Assembly (NCBI GenBank): GCA_902778055.1
Contig: CACYWL010000017.1
Coordinates: forward strand, 16,073-69,477
DNA length: 53,405 nt
Reading direction: 5' to 3'
Source: an uncultured Eubacteriales bacterium
Lineage (GTDB): Bacteria; Bacillota; Clostridia; Christensenellales; Aristaeellaceae
This document shows positions 37,294 to 44,585 of the stretch, piece after piece. Position 1 is the first letter of the stretch; every line of letters begins with the position of its first letter. The notes below the pieces were generated by a model. That model did no database searches. It was not told the origin of the DNA and saw nothing but the letters and a program-made list of their open reading frames with translations. Both the position numbers and the translations under genes were made by a program.

Positions 37294-37747
37294 TCCGGTG
37301 ACGGCGGGACATATGGATCTGATCCGGCGGTGCGCCCGGATTTTTGACCGGGTGACCGTGGTCGTGATGAACAATATCGGCAAGCGGGGCTGCTTTGCGC
37401 CGGAGGAACGGGAGAAGCTGCTGAAGAAAGCCTGCGCCTCCCTTCCCAATGTCCGGACGGAACGGTGGGAAGGCCTGCTGAGCGATTATATGCGCAGAGT
37501 GCGGCCCGGGGACACGGTGGTCCGGGGCGTACGCAGCGTTACGGAATTCGATGCGGAAACCGCCGCGGCCAGGGCAAACCGGATGCTGAATCCGGAGATG
37601 GAGACGCTGCTCCTGCCCGCGGGGGAGGGCCGGGAGTGGATTTCCTCCTCAGCCGTGCGGGAGATTGCCTCCTTCGGCGGGGAAATCCGGCCCCTGATCC
37701 CTCCGGAATGCGCGGAGGAGATTCTCCGGAGACTGTCGAATACATAA
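37262..37747 (+). CDS. coaD: Phosphopantetheine adenylyltransferase
   Basis: 161 aa, the normal length. The opening IPGSFDPVTAGHMDLIRR contains the nucleotidyltransferase (T/H)xGH motif, and the C-terminal WISSSAVREIASFGGEI is the ISSTxVR signature. It makes dephospho-CoA from phosphopantetheine and ATP. It begins inside rsmD (32-bp overlap) with GGGGTGAAGATTT upstream of ATG. No nearer start is compatible with the family's N terminus, so the overlap is real. It is followed by a coiled-coil protein. Confidence 0.95.
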   Translation: MSGCVIPGSFDPVTAGHMDLIRRCARIFDRVTVVVMNNIGKRGCFAPEEREKLLKKACASLPNVRTERWEGLLSDYMRRVRPGDTVVRGVRSVTEFDAETAAARANRMLNPEMETLLLPAGEGREWISSSAVREIASFGGEIRPLIPPECAEEILRRLSNT

Positions 37748-37789
37748 GCACCGGACGGAGCAGAAGAATCAGGCGGAGGCGAGGAAAAG

Positions 37790-38503
37790 ATGGAGACACC
37801 GACGAGGAGAAGAAGCCAGAACAGGGAGGAGCAGCCGGAAAAGGCCGCTGCGGGCAACACGGGAAGGACCGTGGGGCTGAACGGCGCGGAGAACTGCGTG
37901 GAAGCGGTTCGCGCCATGCGGCGGGAGCTGGACGGCGCGAAGAAATCCCTGATCAATTCGGACAACTGCGTTGTGAGCCGCAGCAATCTGACGGCGCAGA
38001 TGGACTATCTGGAGCAGAATCTTCCGGACACGGTCCGGCGCGCGGCGGAAATCGTCCGCGCGGAGGAAACCATCCGCCGGGAGACGGAGGAGAAGAAAAA
38101 CCAGATCCTTTCTGACGCGAAGTCGGAAGCGGAGCGGATTGAGGCGGACGCGAACGCCCAGGCCCGGGAGTTTGCGGAGCAGGTGAAGCAGGAAGCGAAC
38201 GCCGTACTGGAAAAGGCGAACCAGGAGGCGTCGGCCTGCGTGGAGGCGGCCCGCGCCGAAGCCTCCCGCATGCTGGAGGACGCGGAAAAGAAGGCCCGCC
38301 AGATGGTGGAGGAGGAGACCATTGTCCGCCGGGCTCGGGTGGAAAGCGATGAAATCCGCGAAAGGGTCCAGCAGGAGACCGCGCAGCTGCGGAAGAATAC
38401 GCTGGATTTTGTGGATCGCCAGCTGCTGGACGCAGACCGCAGCATCAGCGAGCTGCTGAATGCCATCCGCCTGGAGCGGAATGAGGTCAGGAACCGCAGA
38501 TAA
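37790..38503 (+). CDS. Coiled-coil protein (ATP synthase b / DivIVA-like architecture)
   Basis: 237 aa, cytoplasmic, with no membrane helix. A disordered N terminus (about 1-35) is followed by a helix with NSDNCVVSRSNLTAQMDYLE and then about 150 residues of continuous charged heptads with an 11-residue flavour (AKSEAERIEADANAQAREFA). This resembles the extended b/E stalk subunits of rotary ATPases and DivIVA-type scaffolds. Similar proteins are often found just after coaD in Clostridia, annotated only as ATPase-like. Function unknown. GAGGAAAAG precedes ATG. It is the last gene before a strong terminator. Confidence 0.75.
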   Translation: METPTRRRSQNREEQPEKAAAGNTGRTVGLNGAENCVEAVRAMRRELDGAKKSLINSDNCVVSRSNLTAQMDYLEQNLPDTVRRAAEIVRAEETIRRETEEKKNQILSDAKSEAERIEADANAQAREFAEQVKQEANAVLEKANQEASACVEAARAEASRMLEDAEKKARQMVEEETIVRRARVESDEIRERVQQETAQLRKNTLDFVDRQLLDADRSISELLNAIRLERNEVRNRR

Positions 38504-38525
38504 TACGGGCGAAACGGAAAAACAT

Positions 38526-38568
38526 AAGGCAGGCCCCGGAAGCAAACACTTCCGGGGCCTGCCTTTTT
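38526..38568 (+). terminator. Strong terminator after the coaD unit
   Basis: Perfect 17-bp stem AAGGCAGGCCCCGGAAG / CTTCCGGGGCCTGCCTT with a CAAACA loop and a five-T run (38564-38568) whose first two T belong to the stem. It separates the plus-strand unit from the convergent aroF. Confidence 0.92.
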
Positions 38569-38611
38569 CCGCGCTTATCCGGCTGATTTCAATCTTCCTT
38601 CGAAGGCTGTT

Positions 38612-39643
38612 TTACAGCTTTTCCGCCAGATCATAGATCATTCTTTCGGTTTTCTCCCAGCCCAGGCAGGGATCCGTAATGCTTTTCCCGTAGATCCCCT
38701 CCTCCGGCTTCTGGCAGCCGTCCTCCAGATAGCTTTCAATCATCAGCCCCTTGACGATGGAGCGGATTTCCACGTTGACCCGCATGGAATGCAGAATCTC
38801 CTCCGCAATCCGAGGCTGCTGATCAAACTGCTTGCCGGAATTGGCGTGGTTGCAGTCCACGATGACCGCGGGGTGGGAGAGGCCGCTGCCCTGATAAAGA
38901 TCATAGAGATAGCGGAGATCCTCATAGTGATAGTTCGGCACGCTCTGCCCGTGCTTGTTGCTGTAGCCCCGGAGAATGGCATGGGCCATCGCGTTGCCCC
39001 TGCTCTGCACCTCCCAGCCGGAGTAGACAAAGGTATGGCTGTGCTGCGCGGCCTTGATGGAGTTCATCATGACCTGCAGGTCTCCCCCGGTGGGGTTCTT
39101 CATGCCGACGGGAATATCCAGACCGCTGGCTGTCAGCCGGTGCAGCTGGTTTTCCACGCTGCGGGCGCCGACGGCGACATAGCTCAGGCAGTCTGCGAGG
39201 TAGCGGTGATTCTCCGGATACAGCATTTCATCGGCGCAGGAAAAGCCGGTCTGCTCGAGTGCGTCGATATGCAGCTTCCGGATGGACAGCAGCCCCCGGA
39301 GCAGGTCGGGGGAGTGGGTCGGATCCGGCTGATGCAGCATGCCCTTGTATCCGTCCCCGGTGGTTCGGGGCTTGTTTGTATAGATCCGGGGCACGATGAC
39401 GATCTGATCCTTCACCTTTTCCTGCACGTTCCGGAGGCGCCCGATGTACTCCAGCACGGCGTCCTCCCGGTCGGCCGAGCAGGGACCGATGATCAGAAGC
39501 AGTCGGGAGCTTTCGCCGGTAAAGATGGCCTGTACGGCCGCGTCATTTTTCCGCTTCTGCTCCCGCATGGCCTCCGTCAGCGGATACATCTCCTGGATGA
39601 CGTTGGCCGTAGGCATTTCCCGTTTAAAAACCATGTTCATCAT
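38612..39643 (-). CDS. aroF: 3-deoxy-7-phosphoheptulonate synthase (DAHP synthase, class I alpha)
   Basis: 343 aa, AroF/G/H type. LLLIIGPCSADREDAVLEYI, YTNKPRTTGDGYKGMLHQPD, GVGARSVENQLHRL-like VAVGARSVENQLHR and VIVDCNHANSGKQFDQQPRI give PEP, erythrose-4-phosphate and metal ligands. It is the first step of the shikimate pathway. There is no separate regulatory domain; alpha-type enzymes bind the feedback amino acid on their own N-terminal extension. ATG 39643 has AAGGAGAG upstream. It lies downstream of pheA on the same strand, so the two make phenylalanine precursors together. Confidence 0.95.
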   Translation of the reverse strand: MMNMVFKREMPTANVIQEMYPLTEAMREQKRKNDAAVQAIFTGESSRLLLIIGPCSADREDAVLEYIGRLRNVQEKVKDQIVIVPRIYTNKPRTTGDGYKGMLHQPDPTHSPDLLRGLLSIRKLHIDALEQTGFSCADEMLYPENHRYLADCLSYVAVGARSVENQLHRLTASGLDIPVGMKNPTGGDLQVMMNSIKAAQHSHTFVYSGWEVQSRGNAMAHAILRGYSNKHGQSVPNYHYEDLRYLYDLYQGSGLSHPAVIVDCNHANSGKQFDQQPRIAEEILHSMRVNVEIRSIVKGLMIESYLEDGCQKPEEGIYGKSITDPCLGWEKTERMIYDLAEKL

Positions 39644-39687
39644 ACTGGACTCTCTCCTTCACCCTCCCTTCACCCGGCGGGAGGACA

Positions 39688-39751
39688 CCGCGGCGGCTCC
39701 TTTTTCCCCGGAAGGCTCTGCCGGAGAAGCCTTCGGGCGGCCGCGCCGCGG
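39688..39751 (-). promoter_or_regulatory. Nested hairpin in the pheA-aroF spacer
   Basis: Outer arms CCGCGGCG (39688-39695) and CGCCGCGG (39744-39751) enclose a second perfect stem GAAGGCT/AGCCTTC (39711-39734). A strongly folded 64-nt RNA with no T tract; possible attenuation or processing site between pheA and aroF. Confidence 0.45.
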
Positions 39752-39761
39752 TTTCAGATGA

Positions 39762-40844
39762 TCAGTAAATGCCGACCAGCTTCAGCCGGGCGCACAGCGC
39801 GCCCAGCTCCCGCATCAGCATTTCTCCGTTTTCGTTGGCGACGTTGCCTTCCGCCTCGACATAGAAATAATAGTTCCACTGCAGATCCTTCATCGGACGG
39901 GAGCGGAGGGCCTTCATGTTATATCCGTGGGCGCCGATGATGTTCAGCGTCTGGGCCAGGGCGCCCGCCTTGTTCTGCACGGTGAAAACCAGTATGAACC
40001 CGGCGGTGTCCTTCATTCCATGGCGGACGGGCCGGTTCTGCGTGCGGCTGAGGACGGCGAAACGCGTGGCGTTGCCGGCGGCATCGCTGATCCGGCTTTC
40101 CAGAAGGCTCAGTCCGTAAAGCTCAGCCGTTTCCTCGGAGGCGATCGCGGCGGCGGAGGGGTCGTTCAGGTTCCGGACCTGCTGTGCGGCAAGGGCGGTA
40201 TTGGCGCATTCCACGGTTTCCCAGCCGTGGCTGCGGATAAATGCCGCACACTGGCTCAGCGCCTGCGGGTGGCTGTAAACGGTACGGATATCCTCGATCT
40301 TCGCTCCGGGGCAGGCCATGAGCCCGTGGAGGACGGGAAGATCCATGACCTGGTTTACGAACAGACTTCCCGTAAAGAGCAGATCCATCACTGTTCCAAC
40401 CTCGCCGGCATAGCTGTTTTCCAGCGGAAGCACGGCGCAGTCGCATTCCCCGCTTTCCACCGCGCGGTAGGCGGCCTCAAAGGATGCGTACCCGCGGCAG
40501 GCGGATTCGGGGAAAAGCTTCCGGGAGGCGATATGGGCATAGGCGCCTTCCACGCCGGAGTAGGCTACGGAGCGGCCTTGAATCAGGCGTGCCTGATACT
40601 GACAGGAAACATCGATCACCTTCCGCAGAAACTCCACATAGAGCCCTTCCACATCCGGATCTCCGATCAGACCCCGGCACCGGGCCAGCAGCGCTTCCTC
40701 CCGCGCGGTGTCCCGGATGGGAAGACCGTTGGCGCGCTTGTAATCCGCCACATGGGAAACGGCCTGCATCCGTTGCTCAAAGAGGCGGGCCATTTCCTCG
40801 TCGATCCGGGTGATTTCAGCCCGGGCCAGCTCCAGCTCACTCAT
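39762..40844 (-). CDS. pheA: Bifunctional chorismate mutase / prephenate dehydratase
   Basis: 360 aa P-protein. The AroQ chorismate mutase (about 1-85) has LARAEITRIDEEMARLFEQR and ADYKRANGLPIRD. The prephenate dehydratase domain starts near VAYSGVEGAYAHIASRKLFP and includes NSYAGEVGTVMDLL and NATRFAVLSRTQ (the TRF catalytic motif). The C-terminal ACT domain (KAGALAQTLNIIGAHGYNMK) senses phenylalanine. It converts chorismate to phenylpyruvate, which is the substrate of the nearby IorAB. ATG 40844 is 11 nt after AGGAGG. A TTG at 40853 is less likely. Confidence 0.95.
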   Translation of the reverse strand: MSELELARAEITRIDEEMARLFEQRMQAVSHVADYKRANGLPIRDTAREEALLARCRGLIGDPDVEGLYVEFLRKVIDVSCQYQARLIQGRSVAYSGVEGAYAHIASRKLFPESACRGYASFEAAYRAVESGECDCAVLPLENSYAGEVGTVMDLLFTGSLFVNQVMDLPVLHGLMACPGAKIEDIRTVYSHPQALSQCAAFIRSHGWETVECANTALAAQQVRNLNDPSAAAIASEETAELYGLSLLESRISDAAGNATRFAVLSRTQNRPVRHGMKDTAGFILVFTVQNKAGALAQTLNIIGAHGYNMKALRSRPMKDLQWNYYFYVEAEGNVANENGEMLMRELGALCARLKLVGIY

Positions 40845-40867
40845 GCGCAGCAATACCTCCTGTCGGA

Positions 40868-40902
40868 CAGCCTCAAAGCAGCGATCACGCCGCCTGAGGC
40901 TG
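40868..40902 (-). promoter_or_regulatory. Stem-loop in the pheA leader
   Basis: CAGCCTCA and TGAGGCTG form a perfect outer stem around an imperfect inner stem CGGCG/CGCTG with a TGAT loop. It ends 8 nt before the AGGAGG of pheA, so it could modulate ribosome access. There is no obvious Phe-rich leader peptide. Confidence 0.45.
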
Positions 40903-40970
40903 CCATCCGGTTCTTTTCCGATTTATCCCTGTTGTCCAGAGAGAATGCGCCGGGAAATCCCGGTTCTGTT

Positions 40971-42605
40971 TTACGATTTGTTCTGACTGTCCACCAGGCC
41001 CTCGCCGCCGTAAAGCTTCCGCAGCTTCGGCTTCTCAATCTTGCCGGTGGCATTCCGGGGCACCGGGGCCAGGATAATCCGGCGGGGGCGCTTGTAGCGC
41101 GGCATGCCCTGGCAGAATTCCTGAATATCCTCCACGGTGCAGTCCACGCCGGGAACCAGCTCCACGACGGCGGCAGCGATTTCGCCCAGCCTGGGATCCG
41201 GGAGGCCGATCACCGCCACATCCTTGATGGGCTTGAAGGCGGCCATGAAATTCTCAATTTCGACGGGATAAAGGTTCTCGCCGCCGGAGATGACCACATC
41301 CTTTTTCCGGTCCACCAGATAGATGAAGCCTTCCTCGTCCATCCGGGCCATGTCTCCGGTCAGAAGCCAGTCCCCCTTCAGGGTATCCGCCGTGGCCTGG
41401 GGATTATTGTAATAGCAGACCATCACGCCGGGTCCCTTCAGGGCCAGCTCACCGACCTCGCCCTGAGGCACATCGTTCATCTCCCCGTCCACGATCCGGA
41501 CCTCCCAGCCGTATCCCGGAATGCCGATGGCGCCGACCTTCCGGACATTCTCCACGCCCAGATGCACGGCGCCGGGGCCGATGGATTCGCTCAGACCGTA
41601 GTTGGTGTCATACTGGTGGTTCGGGAAATACTTCAGCCAGCGCCGGATCAGGCTCTGAGGCACGGGCTGGGCGCCGATGTGCATCAGCCGCCACTGGGAC
41701 AGTTCAAAATCCTCCAGGTGAAGGTCTCCGCTGTCCAGCGCGGTCAGGATATCCTGTGCCCAGGGAACCAGCAGCCAGACAATCGTGCAGTGCTCCCGGC
41801 TGACGGCCTGGAGGATGGTTTCCGGCCGGGTCCCCTTCAGAATGACGGCCCGGCTGCCGGAAATCAGGCTGCCGAACCAGTGCATTTTGGCGCCCGTGTG
41901 GTACAGCGGGGGAATGCAGAGGAAGCAGTCCTCCTTCGTCTGCCCGTGATGCGCCTGCTCGACGCGGCAGGAATGAATCAGACTGCGGTGCTTGTGCAGA
42001 ATGGCCTTGGGGAAGCCGGTCGTGCCGGAGGAAAAATAGATGGCGGCATCGTCCTCCTCGGTCAGGGTGCATTCCGGATAGAGGGAGCTGCTCTCGTTGA
42101 CCAGCTCGTTGAGATCATCCGCGAAGGTGGGGCAGCCCGGCCCCAGATAGATCAGGGAAACCTGGGGAATGTGATCCGCGATTTCCTCCACGCGGCCGAT
42201 GAATTCCGGCCCGAAAACCATGACATTGCTGTCGGAAAGATTCAGACAGTATTCAATCTCGTTGGCCGCATAGCGGAAATTCATGGGAACGGCGACCGCC
42301 CCGGTCTTCAGGATGCCGAAATAGATGGGCAGCCAGTCGATGCAGTTCATCAGAAGAATGGCGACCTTGTTTCCCTTGCCGATGCCGTGGCTCCGGAGCA
42401 TATTGGCGATGCGGTTGGCCTTTTCGTTGAATACGGCCCAGGTAATCTCCCGCCGGTAATGCCGGGCCCGGGCGCTGGGCTCCACCAGCTCGAATTCGTG
42501 CCAGGTCACCCTGCGGGTTTCCGGCTGATCCGGGTTGATCTCAATCAGCGCGGAATCGTCCGGCCATTCCCGGGCGTTCCGCTCCAGCAGATGGACAATG
42601 GTCAT
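40971..42605 (-). CDS. Acyl-CoA ligase / AMP-dependent synthetase
   Basis: 544 aa ANL-superfamily enzyme. The P-loop is IYFSSGTTGFPKAILHKHRS. YDTNYGLSESIG is the A5 adenine-binding motif, LLTGDMARMDEEGFIYLVDR the ATP-ribose Asp and hinge, and PRNATGKIEKPKLRKL the catalytic C-terminal Lys. It activates a carboxylic acid to acyl-AMP, then acyl-CoA. Overall it looks like the fatty-acid or feruloyl-CoA ligase group, and the substrate is not readable. GGAGGAAGAAACAGC precedes ATG 42605. It has its own promoter and sits upstream of pheA and aroF on the same strand. Confidence 0.9.
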   Translation of the reverse strand: MTIVHLLERNAREWPDDSALIEINPDQPETRRVTWHEFELVEPSARARHYRREITWAVFNEKANRIANMLRSHGIGKGNKVAILLMNCIDWLPIYFGILKTGAVAVPMNFRYAANEIEYCLNLSDSNVMVFGPEFIGRVEEIADHIPQVSLIYLGPGCPTFADDLNELVNESSSLYPECTLTEEDDAAIYFSSGTTGFPKAILHKHRSLIHSCRVEQAHHGQTKEDCFLCIPPLYHTGAKMHWFGSLISGSRAVILKGTRPETILQAVSREHCTIVWLLVPWAQDILTALDSGDLHLEDFELSQWRLMHIGAQPVPQSLIRRWLKYFPNHQYDTNYGLSESIGPGAVHLGVENVRKVGAIGIPGYGWEVRIVDGEMNDVPQGEVGELALKGPGVMVCYYNNPQATADTLKGDWLLTGDMARMDEEGFIYLVDRKKDVVISGGENLYPVEIENFMAAFKPIKDVAVIGLPDPRLGEIAAAVVELVPGVDCTVEDIQEFCQGMPRYKRPRRIILAPVPRNATGKIEKPKLRKLYGGEGLVDSQNKS

Positions 42606-42644
42606 GCTGTTTCTTCCTCCACTTCCAAATAAAGGCTAAGGGAA

Positions 42645-42673
42645 ATCATACTCTCCCCGGCCGGGGAAAGCAA
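42645..42673 (-). promoter_or_regulatory. Promoter of the acyl-CoA ligase gene with a palindromic spacer
   Basis: Minus strand: -35 TTGCTT (42673-42668), 17-bp spacer, -10 TATGAT (42650-42645). The spacer contains a perfect 12-bp palindrome CCCCGGCCGGGG (42655-42666), well placed to be a repressor operator. Confidence 0.7.
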
Positions 42674-42708
42674 ACAAAAAGCCGTAAAAAAACAATGGGC
42701 GGCGGAAA

Positions 42709-43434
42709 TCAGCCGGCGGAAACCGGCGTCACCGTAATCCGGCTCAGCACCGCACCGACCTTTTCATGAAGCACGAGATCCGCCGAACCGTCAAAGGGCG
42801 TGGGATCCCGATTGATCAGGACGAGGTGCGATCCCCGGAAATACTGCAGCAGGCCGGCTGCGGGGTAAACGGTCAGACTGGTGCCGGCCACGATCATCAG
42901 ATCCGCCTGACGGATCGCGCTGACGGCGCCGGAAAGCACAGCCTGATCCAGCCCCTCTTCATAAAGCACGACGTCGGGCTTGATCCGGCCGCCGCAGGTG
43001 CAACAGGGAACCCCTTTTGAATCCCGGATGTATTCCGGAGACCAGGATTTCCCGCAGCGCTCGCAGTAATTGCGCCAGACGCTTCCGTGGAGCTCAAAGA
43101 CCTTTTTGCTGCCGGCTTTCGTGTGCAGCCCGTCGATATTCTGGGTCACGACGGCGGTCAGCCGCCCGGCCTTCTCCAGCTCAGCTAGCTTTCGGTGAGC
43201 CGCATTGGGCTCCGCGTCGAGAGCGAGCATTTTGTCCCGGTAGAAACGGAAAAACTCCTCCGGATGGCGGACATAGAAGGTATGGCTCAGGATTTCCTCC
43301 GGGGGCCAGGGATACTTCTGGTGGTACAGCCCGTCCACGGACCGGAAGTCCGGGATGCCGCTTTCCGTGCTGACGCCCGCTCCGCCGAAAAAGACGATTC
43401 TGCGGGATGCGTCGATCATTTCCTGCAGGTTCAT
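42709..43434 (-). CDS. cobB: NAD-dependent protein deacylase, SIR2 family
   Basis: 241 aa sirtuin. The NAD site is GAGVSTESGIPDFRS (about 19-33), the catalytic region TQNIDGLHTKAGSKKVFELH with its general-base His in FELHGS, and the zinc Cys4 comes from CERC and CCTC. It ends with GTSLTVYPAAGLL and VLINRDPTP. It removes acyl groups from lysines and classically reactivates acetyl-CoA synthetases, so the neighbouring acyl-CoA ligase is a plausible target (inference). GGAGGAGATCCC precedes ATG. It follows the RluA-type gene by 70 bp on the same strand. Confidence 0.95.
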   Translation of the reverse strand: MNLQEMIDASRRIVFFGGAGVSTESGIPDFRSVDGLYHQKYPWPPEEILSHTFYVRHPEEFFRFYRDKMLALDAEPNAAHRKLAELEKAGRLTAVVTQNIDGLHTKAGSKKVFELHGSVWRNYCERCGKSWSPEYIRDSKGVPCCTCGGRIKPDVVLYEEGLDQAVLSGAVSAIRQADLMIVAGTSLTVYPAAGLLQYFRGSHLVLINRDPTPFDGSADLVLHEKVGAVLSRITVTPVSAG

Positions 43435-43504
43435 GGGATCTCCTCCTTTATCCAGGTTTCCGCGGACGCAGTTTCCCGGGAAGACTGCTCTCCCGCGGCC
43501 GATT

Positions 43505-44371
43505 TCAGCGTTTCAGCCATTCCGGGACGGATTCGAGCTCGACGGTTTCCCCGGTGAGGGGATGCGTCAGCTTCAGATAAGCGCTGTGAAGCGCAAAACA
43601 GCGGGGAAACTCCTCCGGCCGCTCCGTGCCGTACAGAAAATCGCCGAGCACCGGGCAGCCGAGGGAGGCCAGGTGAACGCGAATCTGATGGGTGCGACCG
43701 GTTTCGAGCCGCAGGCGGACCAGCGCCGTTCCTTCCCGGACCTCCAGCACCCGGTACAGCGTCCGGGCCGGCTTTCCGTCCGGACGGATCTCCCGCCGGA
43801 CGGAGGCGGCATCCTCCTTGCCGATGGGGGCGTCCACCACGCCCTCCGGCGGATCGGGAACGCCCTCGGTCAGAGCCAGATACTCCCGGACAAATCCGCC
43901 CGTATGCAGCAGGCGCTGCAGCAGATCCTGCGTATGGCCGTCCTTGGCGATGACCATCAGGCCTCCGGTCCCCCGGTCCAGACGGTTGACCGGGCGGTAA
44001 AAGAACCGTTCCGGCTCGCCCAGATAGCTGAAGACCGCGTTTTCCAGGGTGTTGTCCGGCCGGGCGGCACTGCTTTGGGAGGCGAGCCCCGCCGGCTTGT
44101 CGACGACAAGAAGGTACTGATCCTCGAAGGGTATTTTCAGCGGAATCGGGTAGGGCGCGGGAAGATAATCCGGCGATGCGGACGGCAGAATCACCTCAAT
44201 CCGGTCCCCCGCGTGCAGGATGTCCCGCACTGTCCGCCTCTCCCCGTTGACCAGGATCCGGCCGTTCCATTTTGCGCTTTTCAGGGCGGACCAGCTCAGG
44301 TGCATGGAATTCAGCAGCACCTCCCGCAGGCGGCGCCCGTCCTCCTCCGGAAGTACGGTCCAGGTCTGCAT
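43505..44371 (-). CDS. RluA family pseudouridine synthase
   Basis: 288 aa. An N-terminal S4-like RNA-binding domain (LREVLLNSMHLSWSALKSAK, ILVNGERRTVRDILHAGD) is followed by the catalytic domain, with the nucleophilic Asp in RPVNRLDRGTGGLMVIAK. ALVRLRLETGRTHQIRVHLA is the motif II/III hallmark. It isomerises uridine in 23S rRNA or tRNA; the exact site cannot be told. ATG 44371 has GGGAGGGATCGG upstream. A 77-codon open extension further up has no ribosome site and crosses the promoter region. Confidence 0.94.
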   Translation of the reverse strand: MQTWTVLPEEDGRRLREVLLNSMHLSWSALKSAKWNGRILVNGERRTVRDILHAGDRIEVILPSASPDYLPAPYPIPLKIPFEDQYLLVVDKPAGLASQSSAARPDNTLENAVFSYLGEPERFFYRPVNRLDRGTGGLMVIAKDGHTQDLLQRLLHTGGFVREYLALTEGVPDPPEGVVDAPIGKEDAASVRREIRPDGKPARTLYRVLEVREGTALVRLRLETGRTHQIRVHLASLGCPVLGDFLYGTERPEEFPRCFALHSAYLKLTHPLTGETVELESVPEWLKR

Positions 44372-44452
44372 CCGATCCCTCCCTGCCGGACGTGAAAAGA
44401 CTGCATCTACCGCTTTCCCGCCGGTTTCCCTTTGTTTTCTGAGGTTGGAGAG

Positions 44453-44481
44453 ATTATACACCCTTTCCGTGCAAAAAGCGA
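44453..44481 (-). promoter_or_regulatory. Probable promoter of the RluA-sirtuin unit
   Basis: Minus strand: -10 TATAAT (44458-44453), 17-bp spacer, weak -35 TCGCTT (44481-44476). Divergent from the iorA promoter 20 bp away. Confidence 0.6.
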
Positions 44482-44500
44482 ATGAAAACGGAGAAAAAAC

Positions 44501-44529
44501 GTGACAGTGCTTGAAGATGAATGTATAAT
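44501..44529 (+). promoter_or_regulatory. Sigma-A promoter of the ior operon
   Basis: -35 GTGACA (44501-44506), 17-bp spacer, perfect -10 TATAAT (44524-44529). In the leader a small hairpin TCCCGC/GCGGGA (44552-44567) includes part of the GGGAGGAAGGG ribosome site of iorA. Confidence 0.78.
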
Positions 44530-44585
44530 AAAACAGTTTGATGAAAGAAAATCCCGCTCCGGCGGGAGGAAGGGAATGACATTTT

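Noticed and set aside
42674..42708. T-rich sequence after the sirtuin gene as a terminator
   Set aside because: Two T runs are present on the minus strand, but the only stem is about four base pairs.
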